A stretch of DNA of 64,000 nucleotides from Chitinispirillaceae bacterium. Its GTDB lineage: Bacteria > Fibrobacterota > Chitinivibrionia > Chitinivibrionales > Chitinispirillaceae. A model generated the notes under the pieces. It saw nothing but the letters and a program-made list of their open reading frames with translations, was not told the DNA's origin and made no database searches. The stretch covers positions 1 through 64,000 of the forward strand of contig JAFGDP010000113.1 of the NCBI GenBank assembly GCA_016932075.1, given 5' to 3'. Below, piece after piece: positions 50,362-61,500 of the stretch (the stretch's first letter is position 1; every line of letters starts with the position of its first letter). The translations under genes were made by a program, and so were the position numbers.

Positions 50362-53106
50362 TTATTGCGTTGCTTTCCCCAGCTCCCGGAGCACCCTTTC
50401 GAGCTTTTTCATTGCTTCGCCGTATCCCGCCCAGTTGCCACGTTGCATCTCCTCTTGACCGGCTTCAAAATGCCGGGAGGCTTCATTGATGAGTGTTCCG
50501 ATATCTCTTTTTTTCGGTGCCATGTCTTCGCTGTCGAGACCGGGTGCTTCTTTATCCGAACTTCCCTTCCTGGAAGAGCCGAAGATTACACCGAGGGACT
50601 GGTCGAGCGTGGGCTCCATGGCGATGTTGTTTTCATACGCAACGATCACCCGCTTAAGTTCAGGAACGCCGCCGCTTTGTGAACCACTATGGGAAGTGAG
50701 GTAGAGTGGCTGCACATATAAAAGCGAATGTTCCACCGGAATAACCAACAGGCTTCCCCTGATAACGCGCGATCCGCCCTGGTTCCATAAGGTAAGCTGT
50801 TTTGAGATTTCCGGGACCTGGTTGATACGCGATTCGATCTGCGATGGCCCATAGACCAGCTTCTGTTTTGGAAAGTAGAATACCAGGAGAGTACCATAAT
50901 TTGGCTCGTCACATCGCGCTGCCAGCCACGCAATCATATTCTCTTTTTTAGCCGGACAGAACGGTACCATGAGGATGAATTCCTCCTTGACGCCAACCCC
51001 GGCGAGCTTCATGATCGTGTAGTACGGATTCATGGGACCTGACTTGCTTTCGGAATAGCTGTCGGGTATGCGCCAGACATCTTCCTTATTGTAAAATACC
51101 TGCGGGTCGGTCATGTGGAACACTGAATAGACCTGGGCCTGCACGGTAAAAAGGGTCTGGGGATAACGGATATGGCTCCGGATGTCGGTAGGCATTTCAT
51201 CAAGCGGCTTGAAGACGTTCGGAAATATTTTAGCATAGGTCTTGATTATCGGGTCCTGAAGGTCCGAGATGTAAAAGGCGACCTTCCCGTTGTAAGCATC
51301 GATCACCGCCTTCACGGAATTGCGGATATAGTTTCCGATGCCGCTGACCGTTGCCGAATAGGGATAGGCGTCGCTCGTGGTATACCCGTCGACGATCCAT
51401 ACCAGCCGGCCGTCGTAGGTAATCACCATATAGGGATCGCTGTCGTACTTGAGAAAAGGCACAGCCTTTTGAAACCGGTAGAGGATCGGACGGGAGAACA
51501 TGATCCGGCTTTCCGGGCCGATATCCGAACGAAGCAGGATCTTCAGCTCCTGAAAACGCAGGGCGAAAAGGAGCTTGCGAAAAAAACCGCCGATTCTGAT
51601 CCCTCCGGTTCCATCATAGACCGTGTAGACGTTTTCATTGCCTGAAGGGTAATCGAATTCCTTGGCGCCGGTTTTAACAATCGCATATCCGGCATCAGCC
51701 TCGCCGTAATAGATCTGCGGTTTTGTGACCGTAAGCGGTATGGTTGATGACGGGGGGATATTTTTGATGAAAAAATCAGGCAGGCCCTCGGCCGTCACCT
51801 TGTTGACCGGACCAAGACACAGGCCGTATCCATGCGTGTAGGTCAAGTGCTCGTTGATCCAGATACGGCTCGGCAGGCTGGAGGGCAGCAGTTCCCTTGG
51901 CGACAGCATGACCTGACGATACTGGCCATTGATGGTATAGCGGTCGTTATCAACATCAAGGAATTCATAGTAGGTGCGGATCTCCTGCAGCTGGCTGTAT
52001 GTGGCGAGAAGCGGCGCGTGCTCCCAGAGCCGGATATTGTCAATGGTCAGCGCATTATTGCCAAGGGACTCCGCGTTCAGATCGCCGGTTGGAACGAAAT
52101 GTTTGGTTTCTATCCTGTCGAGTCCGTACGCTGTGCGTGTGTTGGCGATGCTCCATTCAATGTAGGGTGTTTCTTTAGCGAGCTCGTCGGGACCGACGAC
52201 GAATTTCTGAATTACTTGCGTCGCAAGGAATCCCACTCCCACACCTGCAATGAGCAGGAGCACGGCGACGGCAAGCAGGCGCAGCGATTTGCTGAAGATG
52301 GTAGCCCAGGTCATGATCGCCGCAAGAATACTAATATAACGCAGGATCGTAAGAAAAGGAATGTATGCCTTAATCTGGGCGTACCCGGCTCCGTTGACGA
52401 TGGCTCCCTGTGCAACCGTGAGTTCGTAGGCCTTGAACTGAAATGCGAAGAAAAGGGAAACAAAACACAGTCCCACCAGGACAAGGAGATGGGTCCTTGC
52501 CCGAGGCGCTATAAGGACCCTCCTGCCGTCAAAAGCGCAGTTTTCCCGCACCAGATAGATTAGAATGCTGCTAGCCAGGGAAAAAACAACGATAAGCACT
52601 GCGCTACGGTACAGAAACCGCAGGAAGGGAAGCTGAAAAACGTAAAAACCGATGTCTTTGCTAAACAGCGGGTCGTTTAAACCGAACGGGACGCCATGCA
52701 GTGATTTCAGGCATATTTCCCAGTGGTTCGAAGCCCAGATACCGACGATCACCGAAACAATGGCGGTGGCAACCCAGAAGAGTATGCTGATATTCGGCAG
52801 CCGATTCAACAAGAGCATCGTTTGAGCGTCAAGAATGCTTCCGAATTTCTGGGAGCGCGAGCTGATGCTGAGCGCAAGGAGGATATTCAGTGCCATGATC
52901 GCCGCTGCACAGAATCCGGTGATGAAGCCGCACGAGAGTTTCGTGACGACTCCCGTAAGGAACAGAGGCATCAGTCGCAGTTCCTTGAACCACAGGTAAT
53001 CGGTGAGCAGGCTTACAAGTTTTCCCATGAAAATTAGAAAGAAAAGTGCGATTAGTACGAGCGCCAGAATCGTTATTTTTTTGCTGGTCGAGACCTGCTG
53101 AGGCAT
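50362..53106 (-). CDS. UPF0182 (COG1615) family membrane protein
   Basis: About 914 residues. The first 320 hold about seven membrane segments (ITILALVLIALFFLIFMGKL onward); the family motif SLLTDYLWFKEL follows the first one. The rest is a large soluble domain outside the membrane with hallmark sequences YIEWSIANTRTAYGLDRIE, DNIRLWEHAPL, TYTHGYGLCLGPVNKVTAEG and LTLWNQGGSRVIRGSLLVIP. A short charged C-terminal helix closes it. AAGGAGG precedes the ATG at 53106. The family is best known in actinobacteria and cyanobacteria and has no assigned function; it is found here in an organism with outer-membrane features. Confidence 0.92.
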   Translation of the reverse strand: MPQQVSTSKKITILALVLIALFFLIFMGKLVSLLTDYLWFKELRLMPLFLTGVVTKLSCGFITGFCAAAIMALNILLALSISSRSQKFGSILDAQTMLLLNRLPNISILFWVATAIVSVIVGIWASNHWEICLKSLHGVPFGLNDPLFSKDIGFYVFQLPFLRFLYRSAVLIVVFSLASSILIYLVRENCAFDGRRVLIAPRARTHLLVLVGLCFVSLFFAFQFKAYELTVAQGAIVNGAGYAQIKAYIPFLTILRYISILAAIMTWATIFSKSLRLLAVAVLLLIAGVGVGFLATQVIQKFVVGPDELAKETPYIEWSIANTRTAYGLDRIETKHFVPTGDLNAESLGNNALTIDNIRLWEHAPLLATYSQLQEIRTYYEFLDVDNDRYTINGQYRQVMLSPRELLPSSLPSRIWINEHLTYTHGYGLCLGPVNKVTAEGLPDFFIKNIPPSSTIPLTVTKPQIYYGEADAGYAIVKTGAKEFDYPSGNENVYTVYDGTGGIRIGGFFRKLLFALRFQELKILLRSDIGPESRIMFSRPILYRFQKAVPFLKYDSDPYMVITYDGRLVWIVDGYTTSDAYPYSATVSGIGNYIRNSVKAVIDAYNGKVAFYISDLQDPIIKTYAKIFPNVFKPLDEMPTDIRSHIRYPQTLFTVQAQVYSVFHMTDPQVFYNKEDVWRIPDSYSESKSGPMNPYYTIMKLAGVGVKEEFILMVPFCPAKKENMIAWLAARCDEPNYGTLLVFYFPKQKLVYGPSQIESRINQVPEISKQLTLWNQGGSRVIRGSLLVIPVEHSLLYVQPLYLTSHSGSQSGGVPELKRVIVAYENNIAMEPTLDQSLGVIFGSSRKGSSDKEAPGLDSEDMAPKKRDIGTLINEASRHFEAGQEEMQRGNWAGYGEAMKKLERVLRELGKATQ

Positions 53107-53416
53107 GGATCCTCCTTCATGTGTGATAGGCAAAGCAAACCATCAAATATACATTGGTATAACCACGGTACCTATTCAAATCGAACGCGTCTTTCTCCAA
53201 ACGGCTGCTGAGTTGAATTGAGAACAGACGGTCCGCTTTGCAGCAATTCAATTGGCCTGAAAAAAGAGGGATGTCCGAAAAGCGGTAGCGCACGTTCTGT
53301 CGCGGTGTCCATCAGCGTTGGTATGCCCGGGCAAGGGATTTGCTATGCACGCCCGCCTCCCGGTACTGGATTCCAACAGAGGTTCATGCTGCGGGAGGTG
53401 CCGGAGCGGGGCATGG

Positions 53417-55441
53417 CTACTGGATTATCGAGAGTTCGCTTGAAGCCTGACGGGCCCGGACGTGATCCGGGTTTGAGCTGTAAAGGCGCTTTACCACACT
53501 CCATGCGTTCGCCGCTTGAACCTTATTGTCATTGGAAGGATCTTTACGGTACAGGTCGCTTCGAATCAGAGCGGTATAGTAGAGCGCATCGTTGCGGATT
53601 TCATTGCGGCTTCTGATGACCGACGGCTTTGTCAGGGCTTTTTCGAAATATTCAAGCGCCGCGTCGTTTCGGTTCAATGACTGGTAGAGTCTGCCGCACA
53701 GATAGTCGTATTGCGCATCGCGGACATTCTGGCTGTTGGCGATGAAGAGCGCGTCTTTTGTGCGACCCGCATCAATATATGCGCTAAACAGGAGCAAGGT
53801 TTTCAGGTCAGCGTCTCCGCCACCGCTTCCAGCCTTTTCAAGCGCTATGATTGCATCGCTGCTTTTCCCAGCCTTAAGCGCCTTGCGGGCAATGTCAACC
53901 GGGTCGTTGGTACCGTATTTTGAGGCCAGTCCTTCAAATGACATCTCGTTTTTATTGGTGGTTGCCGCAGCGGAGGTTTTAGGTGCCGTTCGGGGAGTCG
54001 AAGTCCGCCGCTCCTGTCTCATCGTGGTCCGCGGTTTTATTTGAGCAGGAGGTTCGGTCTTCACCTCCTTGTCGTCAACGGATGCATCAAGTGGGACGAG
54101 TTCGACAGAATCAATGGTCTGCACCACAGGCGGTGAGGGTGTTTCAGTTTTGGTAGCCGCCTCTTTCGATGCCTGCGGTTGTTCAAGCGTGGGCCTGCGG
54201 GAATAAAGCATGAATGTTAAAATGCCTGCAACGCCAAGCGCGACAATCATAGAGATGACGGGAATAAGCAGTTTTTTCACCTGTAGATTGGCAAAGGGCA
54301 TTTGCCATATTTTTGTATGCGCGGTGTCCGTGAAGGCCGAGGGATCACGGATATAATGCTGGAGGATCTGCACCGGATCATCAATGGTCAGCGATTTATG
54401 CGTTGCCTCAAGCTCTTTAAGAAGGACCTGCGCGTTCGGATACCGTCTCTCCTTTGACGCCTGCAGGCATTTCTGGGTGATTTTAACAAGGCCCGGCGCG
54501 ATCGGAAAATTGAAATCCGAGAAATGGCGATATTCATTGACGATTTTTTTCTTCATCAAGTTGGTGATGGTTTCCTGGGGAAATGTTTTTGTGCCGGTAA
54601 GCATTTCATACAGGATGGCGCCTAACGAATAGATATCGGTACGGCCGTCGATATCGACGCCGTCTATTTGCTCCGGCGAAAGGTACTGCATGGTACCGAC
54701 AATATTGCCTTCCACGGTGTGAAGACTGGCTTCGGAGGGTCGGGCGATCCCGAAATCCATGAGCCTGACATCGCCCTTCTGGGAGATCATGATGTTGGCG
54801 GGTTTTAAATCCCGGTGAATGACCCCGTGATAGTTTTTACCGTAGAGCAGGAACTCCTGACCGTGCGCATACACCAGCGCCCGAGTAATGAAAATGGTAA
54901 TGGCGCTGCAAACCGATGCCGGCAGTTTTCCATAGCGGATGATAAGCGTTTCAAGGGAAATGCCGTCGATAAATTCCATCTCCAGAAACGGCAGGGAGTT
55001 CCAATCGCCGACGCTGTAGATTTCAACGATATTGGGATGGTGAAGCTTCGCCGTAATTTTCGCTTCTGTTTCAAACCGGTTTTTCAGGTCTTTCTGCTGT
55101 GTAGGGAGAAGGATTTTAACGGCACGGAATACTTCGAGTTTTTCATTCCATATTTTGTATACGCGTGCCATTCCTCCGGTTCCCAGCAAACCCACAATGG
55201 TACCTGAACCAAGAGGAATTGGCTCATTGCCGGTAGGCAGTCTGGTAGCGTCACCCGTACCCTGCATTCCGGAACGGGTCATATACGGATTCGATTGTCC
55301 TGCCTGTGAAGCGTTGACACGAATACCCGTCTGCAGTGGTGAATACGCCGTCTGCTGCCCATTTCCTTCCACAAACGTTTTATCGGGGGACGCTTTTGTC
55401 TTTTCCCCTGATCCCGTATCACTGCTGTTTTTTTGTTCCAT
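53417..55441 (-). CDS. Ser/Thr protein kinase with TM segment and TPR-like C-terminus
   Basis: 674 residues. A Gly/Ser/Thr-rich N-terminus leads to a PknB-type kinase domain (about 78-350): GLLGTGGMARVYK (P-loop), RAVKILL (Lys), VIHRDLKPANIM (catalytic loop), MDFGIARP (DFG) and YLSPEQ. All catalytic residues are present. A membrane segment follows (LLIPVISMIVALGVAGILTF, about 393-412), then a Pro/Thr-rich linker and TPR-like helices (about 515-670) outside the cytoplasm. It lies directly before the PEGA protein and tssKLM genes, like the PpkA-type kinases that control type VI secretion; this function is inferred from position. Confidence 0.9.
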   Translation of the reverse strand: MEQKNSSDTGSGEKTKASPDKTFVEGNGQQTAYSPLQTGIRVNASQAGQSNPYMTRSGMQGTGDATRLPTGNEPIPLGSGTIVGLLGTGGMARVYKIWNEKLEVFRAVKILLPTQQKDLKNRFETEAKITAKLHHPNIVEIYSVGDWNSLPFLEMEFIDGISLETLIIRYGKLPASVCSAITIFITRALVYAHGQEFLLYGKNYHGVIHRDLKPANIMISQKGDVRLMDFGIARPSEASLHTVEGNIVGTMQYLSPEQIDGVDIDGRTDIYSLGAILYEMLTGTKTFPQETITNLMKKKIVNEYRHFSDFNFPIAPGLVKITQKCLQASKERRYPNAQVLLKELEATHKSLTIDDPVQILQHYIRDPSAFTDTAHTKIWQMPFANLQVKKLLIPVISMIVALGVAGILTFMLYSRRPTLEQPQASKEAATKTETPSPPVVQTIDSVELVPLDASVDDKEVKTEPPAQIKPRTTMRQERRTSTPRTAPKTSAAATTNKNEMSFEGLASKYGTNDPVDIARKALKAGKSSDAIIALEKAGSGGGDADLKTLLLFSAYIDAGRTKDALFIANSQNVRDAQYDYLCGRLYQSLNRNDAALEYFEKALTKPSVIRSRNEIRNDALYYTALIRSDLYRKDPSNDNKVQAANAWSVVKRLYSSNPDHVRARQASSELSIIQ

Positions 55442-55473
55442 AGTAGAAAACGATCTGCGCAGGTGCCGCCCTC

Positions 55474-56205
55474 TCAGAACAGCGCGATAATCTCAAGCCC
55501 AATAAGGCAGGTGGAACCGATGATAATTCCAAGGGTCCGGTTGAGTGCTGCCCCATTGATTTTACCTGAAGAGGCAGGTTGACGTTCCTTGTATGCTTTG
55601 AAATTACCCTGTTCCGCAATCGCCCAGATAAAACCGGCTGCCGAGCCTGAAAAAAGGCAGAACGCAGCAATGTTTTTTTTAGTGAAAAAATTCTTTTTTT
55701 TCAGTTGTTCCTCAACGGTCACCATCTGCCCTTTGGTGATGGTCACCTCGGTCACCTTGGGGAGATAACGGGAATTGGAGGGTTTAATCTCCAGGCGGTA
55801 CCTGCCAGGTATCATGAAGTCATTGGCAAGAGGGGACTTTCCCAGTTCGGTGGCAATTGATACATCGGCACCCTCTGGCTCCGTCGACACCTTGAGACTG
55901 CCGAATTTTGAGGTAATGGTCCGCTCGACGACCGTTTCCTCATTATCCTGTATCAATATTTCTTCGTTTGTGCTGGAGTGCTGGGCCGGATCGACCAGCT
56001 TAATCGTATAGCGCCCTGTTTTCATCTTTTTTCCGATAATAGGCGACTGACCGATAAACTGATCGTCAACCCAGACCTCAATGCCTTCCGGATCTGTCCT
56101 TACGGTTAAGCTGCCCTCTCCTTGGGCACGCGCCAGGGATGCAAGTCCGAATGCCAACCCGGTAAAAAAAACATACCGCCATAATAAAAGTCGCCGCTGA
56201 AACAT
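55474..56205 (-). CDS. PEGA-domain protein with signal peptide and C-terminal TM
   Basis: About 243 residues. After a signal peptide (ending near LARAQ) there are two PEGA domains: GSLTVRTDPEGIEVWVDDQF with GKKMKTGRYTIKLV, and GSLKVSTEPEGADVSI with DFMIPGRYRLEIK. Two hydrophobic stretches (NIAAFCLFSGSAAGFIWAI; GIIIGSTCLIGLEIIALF) close the protein. PEGA domains fold as small beta sandwiches on surface or periplasmic proteins and often accompany Ser/Thr kinases. The ATG at 56205 is preferred because GGAG precedes it; GTG 56217 is an alternative. It is transcribed toward the kinase gene, 32 bp away. Confidence 0.85.
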   Translation of the reverse strand: MFQRRLLLWRYVFFTGLAFGLASLARAQGEGSLTVRTDPEGIEVWVDDQFIGQSPIIGKKMKTGRYTIKLVDPAQHSSTNEEILIQDNEETVVERTITSKFGSLKVSTEPEGADVSIATELGKSPLANDFMIPGRYRLEIKPSNSRYLPKVTEVTITKGQMVTVEEQLKKKNFFTKKNIAAFCLFSGSAAGFIWAIAEQGNFKAYKERQPASSGKINGAALNRTLGIIIGSTCLIGLEIIALF

Positions 56206-56367
56206 CACGTTCTCCACGGTACGTTATACCACTGTATTGTTCGACGCAGACCCTTCCTTACTTGGCAGGGCCGATTCACCCACCAAGGTTGGACAATCGC
56301 GAAGAAATATATATATTAATGCTCCCGGAGTACAACCTTCGAAAAAACATTAATAAGGAGGAACACG

Positions 56368-57717
56368 GTGTCGAAACGCAAAAGAGTGGTCTGGAAAGAG
56401 GGGATGTTTCTTCAACCTCAGCATTTCCAGCAGGCAGATCGTTTTCTGCAACAGGTCCTCACCACACAATGGATGCATATAAACCCTTATTTTTACGGGA
56501 TTTGCGACATTTCATTTGACAATACCGCGCTTGGGAACGGTGTCGTGGCTCTCACTTCATGCAATGGTATTCTGCCGGATGGGACGCAGTTTTCCATTCC
56601 AATTGAGGACGATCCGCCGTCGTCACGTTCCTTTACCGACCATTTTACACACGATCAGCAGGCCTGCGATATTTTTCTTGCGCTGCCGCTTTCGGCAGAG
56701 GGGCGAAGCTCACTTGCTTCGGGAAGCGAAGACGCCGCGCATCTATGCAGATATCGCAGTCAGAACGTGACGTTTATCGATGAAGTCACCGGTGCCCAGA
56801 AGAAGCAGATCGAAGTTGGCGTGTATAATTTTTTTCTTCTCTTTGGTGATGAAGACTTGGACAACTACACCGCACTGCGTGTCGGAAGGCTCCGGCGCAA
56901 TCCGAACGGACAGGTGGAACTTGATGACGAGTTCATTCCTCCACTTGCCCGGATCAGCGGTTCGCGCCGTCTTCTGGGACAGCTGCGCAGCCTGCTGGAG
57001 CTTTTGCTTGCGAAAAGCGCCGCTCTTTCTCAGGGGCGAAAAGAGGAAGCGACCGGGAAGGCTGTTTTCAGGGCGGCCGAAGAGATGGCCTTCAGGTTGC
57101 TGGAAACAGTGAATACGTATACACCTCTTATCAATCATTATCATTTTGAGCCGCGCATTCATCCGTTTGCGCTATTTTCCCTGCTCACCCAGTTCGCCGG
57201 AGCGCTTACCACCTTTTCAGCGGAGGTATCGCTCAAGGACATGGCGCGATACGATCACGATAACCTGAACGGCACCTTCGGCGCCTTGATCAAGCTGATC
57301 CGTACCGTGCTTGAAGCGGATATCGACGCCGGGTGCGTTACCGTCCCGGTCGAACAGGTGAATCCCGCCACCTATGTATGCAAATTGCCCAATGAGAAGC
57401 TGCTCTCCAGTGCCCGGTTTTATCTGGGTGTTTCCGCCAAGGTGTCGGAAAAAGAGTTGATCGTCGGTGTCGCGCAACGGATCAAAATGAGTTCGCGAGA
57501 CCGCCTCGATCTGCTTATCTCTTCAGCCATGCCGGGGCTTACCTTGATTCACACGGCACATCCTCCGGAAGGACTTTCCACCAAACCGGGATTTATCTAT
57601 TTCGCGCTGGATCAGCAGAGCCAATTCTGGCGTGGTATGCAGAGTGCTGGAAGCATAGCATTCTATTTCCCGAACAATTATCCTGACCTTAAACTCGAAA
57701 TGCTTGCACTCAGGTAG
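56368..57717 (+). CDS. tssK: Type VI secretion baseplate protein TssK
   Basis: 449 residues of the TssK/ImpJ/VasE family. The N-terminal signature VVWKEGMFLQPQHFQQADRF is diagnostic; the central QVELDDEFIPPLARISGS and the C-terminal HPPEGLSTKPGFIYFALDQQ match as well. TssK trimers connect the baseplate wedges to the TssJLM membrane complex, in the cytoplasm. The start is GTG with a strong AAGGAGG. It heads the run tssK-tssL-tssM, with 8 bp to tssL, and is divergent from the PEGA gene. Confidence 0.95.
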   Translation: MSKRKRVVWKEGMFLQPQHFQQADRFLQQVLTTQWMHINPYFYGICDISFDNTALGNGVVALTSCNGILPDGTQFSIPIEDDPPSSRSFTDHFTHDQQACDIFLALPLSAEGRSSLASGSEDAAHLCRYRSQNVTFIDEVTGAQKKQIEVGVYNFFLLFGDEDLDNYTALRVGRLRRNPNGQVELDDEFIPPLARISGSRRLLGQLRSLLELLLAKSAALSQGRKEEATGKAVFRAAEEMAFRLLETVNTYTPLINHYHFEPRIHPFALFSLLTQFAGALTTFSAEVSLKDMARYDHDNLNGTFGALIKLIRTVLEADIDAGCVTVPVEQVNPATYVCKLPNEKLLSSARFYLGVSAKVSEKELIVGVAQRIKMSSRDRLDLLISSAMPGLTLIHTAHPPEGLSTKPGFIYFALDQQSQFWRGMQSAGSIAFYFPNNYPDLKLEMLALR

Positions 57718-57725
57718 GCGAGATA

Positions 57726-58475
57726 ATGGCGAAGACATTTGTCGATACAATTGCGGGTCAAACACTGAATGTGGACCTCACCAAAGCGATCGGCGGCGCT
57801 CGGGATATGCCCGGACTCGCCACGGACCTTTTTCTCATCATAATCCGGATGCGTGAAGCCGAAGACCTGGGAGACCCTGTCTCTCTGCGAAAACTGATTC
57901 TGCATTATCTGGATCTTTTTAAAAAGAACTGTGTGACGGCCGGTCTGGCCGAAGAAGCGGTCAATGAGGCGATGTATGCGATTGTCGCACTTATGGACGA
58001 GACCGTGCTGACCGTACCTGGTGCGTGCCGTGACTACTGGTTCGGTCGTCCGCTGCAGCTGGAACTGTTCGGCGATAATATCGCCGGAGAGGAGTTCTAC
58101 CACAAGCTGCAAAAACTGCTTGCCCAGCCTGAAAAGAAAAAAGACGCGCTCGAGATCTATTACCTCTGCCTTTCGCTCGGATTCGAGGGAAAATACCGCA
58201 TCATGAATCCCGAAGAACGCTCCGCCATTGTGGAGGAGACGGGCAGGAAACTGCGAAGGGCGAAGATTCGTGTTTCGTCGACGCTGTCGCCGCATGGAAA
58301 ACGGACCGATTACATGCCTCCTGCAAAAAAAATCAGCGGCCAAATGTTTCCCCTATGGGCGGGAGCGGTGGTCACGGTGATGGTTTGCGCGGCAGGGTAT
58401 CTGGCGTTTGTGCTGCTCAGCAATATGGGGCTGCGGCAGGCGCTTGAGGTGCTTGACAGGATGAATTTGCGATGA
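57726..58475 (+). CDS. tssL: Type VI secretion protein TssL (DotU family)
   Basis: 249 residues. A cytoplasmic helical DotU domain (PGLATDLFLIIIRMREAEDL, VNEAMYAIVALMDETVLTVP, LQLELFGDNIAGEEFYHKLQ) is followed by one membrane segment near the C-terminus (about 207-230, MFPLWAGAVVTVMVCAAGYL). There is no OmpA-like extension, so peptidoglycan anchoring must come from another protein. TssL and TssM form the inner-membrane part of the trans-envelope complex. Confidence 0.94.
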   Translation: MAKTFVDTIAGQTLNVDLTKAIGGARDMPGLATDLFLIIIRMREAEDLGDPVSLRKLILHYLDLFKKNCVTAGLAEEAVNEAMYAIVALMDETVLTVPGACRDYWFGRPLQLELFGDNIAGEEFYHKLQKLLAQPEKKKDALEIYYLCLSLGFEGKYRIMNPEERSAIVEETGRKLRRAKIRVSSTLSPHGKRTDYMPPAKKISGQMFPLWAGAVVTVMVCAAGYLAFVLLSNMGLRQALEVLDRMNLR

Positions 58476-58522
58476 TTCGTTTTACCGACATCATAGAGTG
58501 CGTGCGCGTGGAATAGGGTACT

Positions 58523-61500
58523 ATGAAACGAATAACCCCGTTGTTGATTGCTATGTGGGCAAGTCTGGCTGTCTGCGGCATTGTATGCGCGGTACTCGCC
58601 GTTGTTCTCAATGCTGTCCCTGTTCTTTTCTGGCTGTTCGCAGCGCTTTTCTTGGCCGGTGACCTGGTTTGGATCATCTGGTCGCTCGTAACGGGAAAAA
58701 AGAAATCCCGTGGTGCCGTGATGCTTGTCGGCAACCAGGCCATTTTCCAGCGTGTTATTCAGGAAACAGGTGAGGCGGTCTCACGATATACCTCTGCCGT
58801 GAACCGAAAGGGCCTGCTTAAACGGTCTGGCATTTACGAACGACCGTGGTTCCTGCTCTGCGGCACTGAAAAGGCCGGCAAGACCTCTCTTCTGCGCGGG
58901 AGCGGCCTTTCGTTTCCGCTCCAGTATCCCTCTGACCGGGACGGAGTAGTAGTCGAAGGCGGCAACCAGATCATGTGGTATTTCGGCAACGAGGCGGTCT
59001 GGATCGATACGCCGGGCATTTGCATGGAAAAGGACGGAAAGGACTACTGGCAGTCACTCACTGAGGCCTTGAATAAAGTGCGGCCCGACTGCCCGGTTGA
59101 CGGCGTGGCTCTTGTGGTCAATATTTCGGAGGTGCTGAACGCCGACGATCTTTACGTAAAAGAGCTTGCAGGACGCCTAAGGAGCCGGATCGACGACCTT
59201 ATTGCCCGATGGGGTATTGAATTTCCCGTGTATCTAATTTTCAACCGGAGCGATGAAATCCCGGGATTCAACGAATATTTCGGCGACAAGGTCGCATCGA
59301 GCGCCGGCCAGATCCTGGGTGCCACCATCGCCCAGAAAAAGGCGGAGGGGATGTCGCCGAAAATGACGTTTCACGAGGAGTTCAATCTCCTGGGAAAATC
59401 GCTCAACGACTTCCGCCTCGATCGCCTTCATGCAGAGCGGGACCCGGCAAAAAAAAGGCTTATCTGCCGGTTCGTGATCCATTTTCAGGGATTCCAGCAG
59501 AAGCTTGCCGTTCTTGCCGCAGAACTGTTCAAGTCGTCGTCGTATGTGGGGAAACCCATTTTCAGGGGATTTTATTTTACCAGCTGCCGTGAAAAATCGG
59601 CAGAAAGAGACGTTTCCCGTTCCGTGCATTCGCCGGATGTCAGCGCCACGATCGCGAACCATCCGCTCAACCCTCAGCGCGCCATGGGGATCTCCCGGCC
59701 CGCACCCCGTTCTCATCACGAAACGCCGGAAAAAAGTGAGCTCCAGGCGCACTTTGTACTCCCGCTGTTCAGGGAGATTATGGTGCAAGACAAGCCTCTT
59801 GTCAAGGCAACGCGGGGCAGGACGAGGCGGCAGCGAATACGGTATGTCTCGATACTGGCGGGATTCGGTCTGATCGCCCTGCTGTTCGTCGGGTACCTGT
59901 TTTCCGCTTACAGCAAGATTGCCGGTTTCTACCGTGATGCGGCTGCGGTGCTGGCGCGCCTGCCTGCGGAAAACGCTCCGCTCATCGAACAGTACAAAGC
60001 GCTTGGTGTCATGCAGCACGTCATGGGAAACCTGCAGCGTTATGACGACCGTGTTCCGCTTTCTATGGGTATCGGCATGTATCGGGGCAGACCGCTCCTG
60101 GAAGCGCTCAAAAGGAGCTATTTTTTCAGGGTTCGGCGTTGCATGATTGCGCCTGCGGTCACCTTTCTTGAATATGACATACGCGGACGCGCCGAGGACT
60201 TCGGCGAACTTTCAGGCGACGATTACGATAAATTATACCGTTCTCTCAAGGCCTATCTCTCCATTTCCGAAGCTGCGGCCACTCATCCTCAGGATATCGA
60301 TACCGTATTTCTGCGTCCCATGCTGTTTGAATCGATCCGTCAATCCATCTTGTCAAGTACCGGGGCGAACCGCCTGCCGGAACGGGTGGAAACGGTAATC
60401 CAGGAGAATATGGGGCTCCTGCTTACCTATCTGAAACGGGGGGAGTTTCCGGTCATTCAGGAGAACCAGCGGCTTGTGGCAAATGCGCGATCTCGTCTGC
60501 GCCGGCTTCCGGGCGCGGAAGCGCTGTATGAGGCGGTGGTCGGACAGATCCTGCCGAACGCGCCTCAGCTGACACTGGACGAATTGATCGGCCGCGATGG
60601 CGCGGGGGTTATCTCATCGGACAAGCTGATGAGCGTCGTGTATACGCAGGACGGATGGGACCAGTGGATGGCGAAGGCGCTCAAGGAAGCTTCCGAGAAT
60701 CCCTACAAGGTGGATTGGGTCATCGGCCTGAAAAAAGAGGATGTACCCGATGATCGAATTGATAAACGGCAGCTTCTGCATGATATGCAGAACGCGTATC
60801 TGGTCGATTTCAAGGTCCAGTGGTGCGATTTCCTGGGGTCGATCGACATGGAGCCTTTCGCCGACTGCGTGCAGGCATCGCGCATGATCCAGAAGCTCGT
60901 CGGTGACCAGTCCGAGCTGCAGGCGCTGCTGGAGGCTGTCGGAACGACGACGGTAATCAAAGACGAGAACCTTCTAGAAAAGGCGGGATCAGGTCTCCTT
61001 GTCGCTGCTAAAAAGAAAAAGGGCTCCGCAGCCAAGGCCCAAGAAGCCGGCAAGGCGGCAGGGACTATAAAACGTACATTCGGCAGGGCAACGCCGTTCG
61101 ATGACCTTAACGCTGTTTTCGACCAGCTGCGTGCGTTTACCGCATCGAGCGGCGGCAGCATGAGCGGTTATGCCGGTTACAAGGAAAAGGCGCTTGCTCT
61201 TGTTGACAAGCTTAATACCATCACCTCCGGCGGCGATGATCAGATTCTGGCGGTATTTACGGGAAGGGATGACGATCCCCTGTATGCGGGCTGGAAGTAT
61301 GCAAAAAACATCGTCGGCGTGATGCCCGAGGAGCTGGCTGCCGGTCTTGGCACGCTTCTCCTGAAGCCGTTTGAACTGACCGGGGCGGCCGCATCAATTA
61401 CCCTGAGGCGTGTTCTGAACAGTCGCTGGAAAAGCGACGTGATCAAGCCGTATACGAGCAGGCTCTCCGGACGTTACCCCTTTGCAGGGCGAAGTGATGA

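Noticed and set aside
53218..53616. 132-codon plus-strand ORF after the kinase gene
   Set aside because: It is mostly antisense to the kinase 3' end. The remaining spacer (53134-53416) shows only an inverted repeat TTGAATTG/CAATTCAA at 53213-53251.
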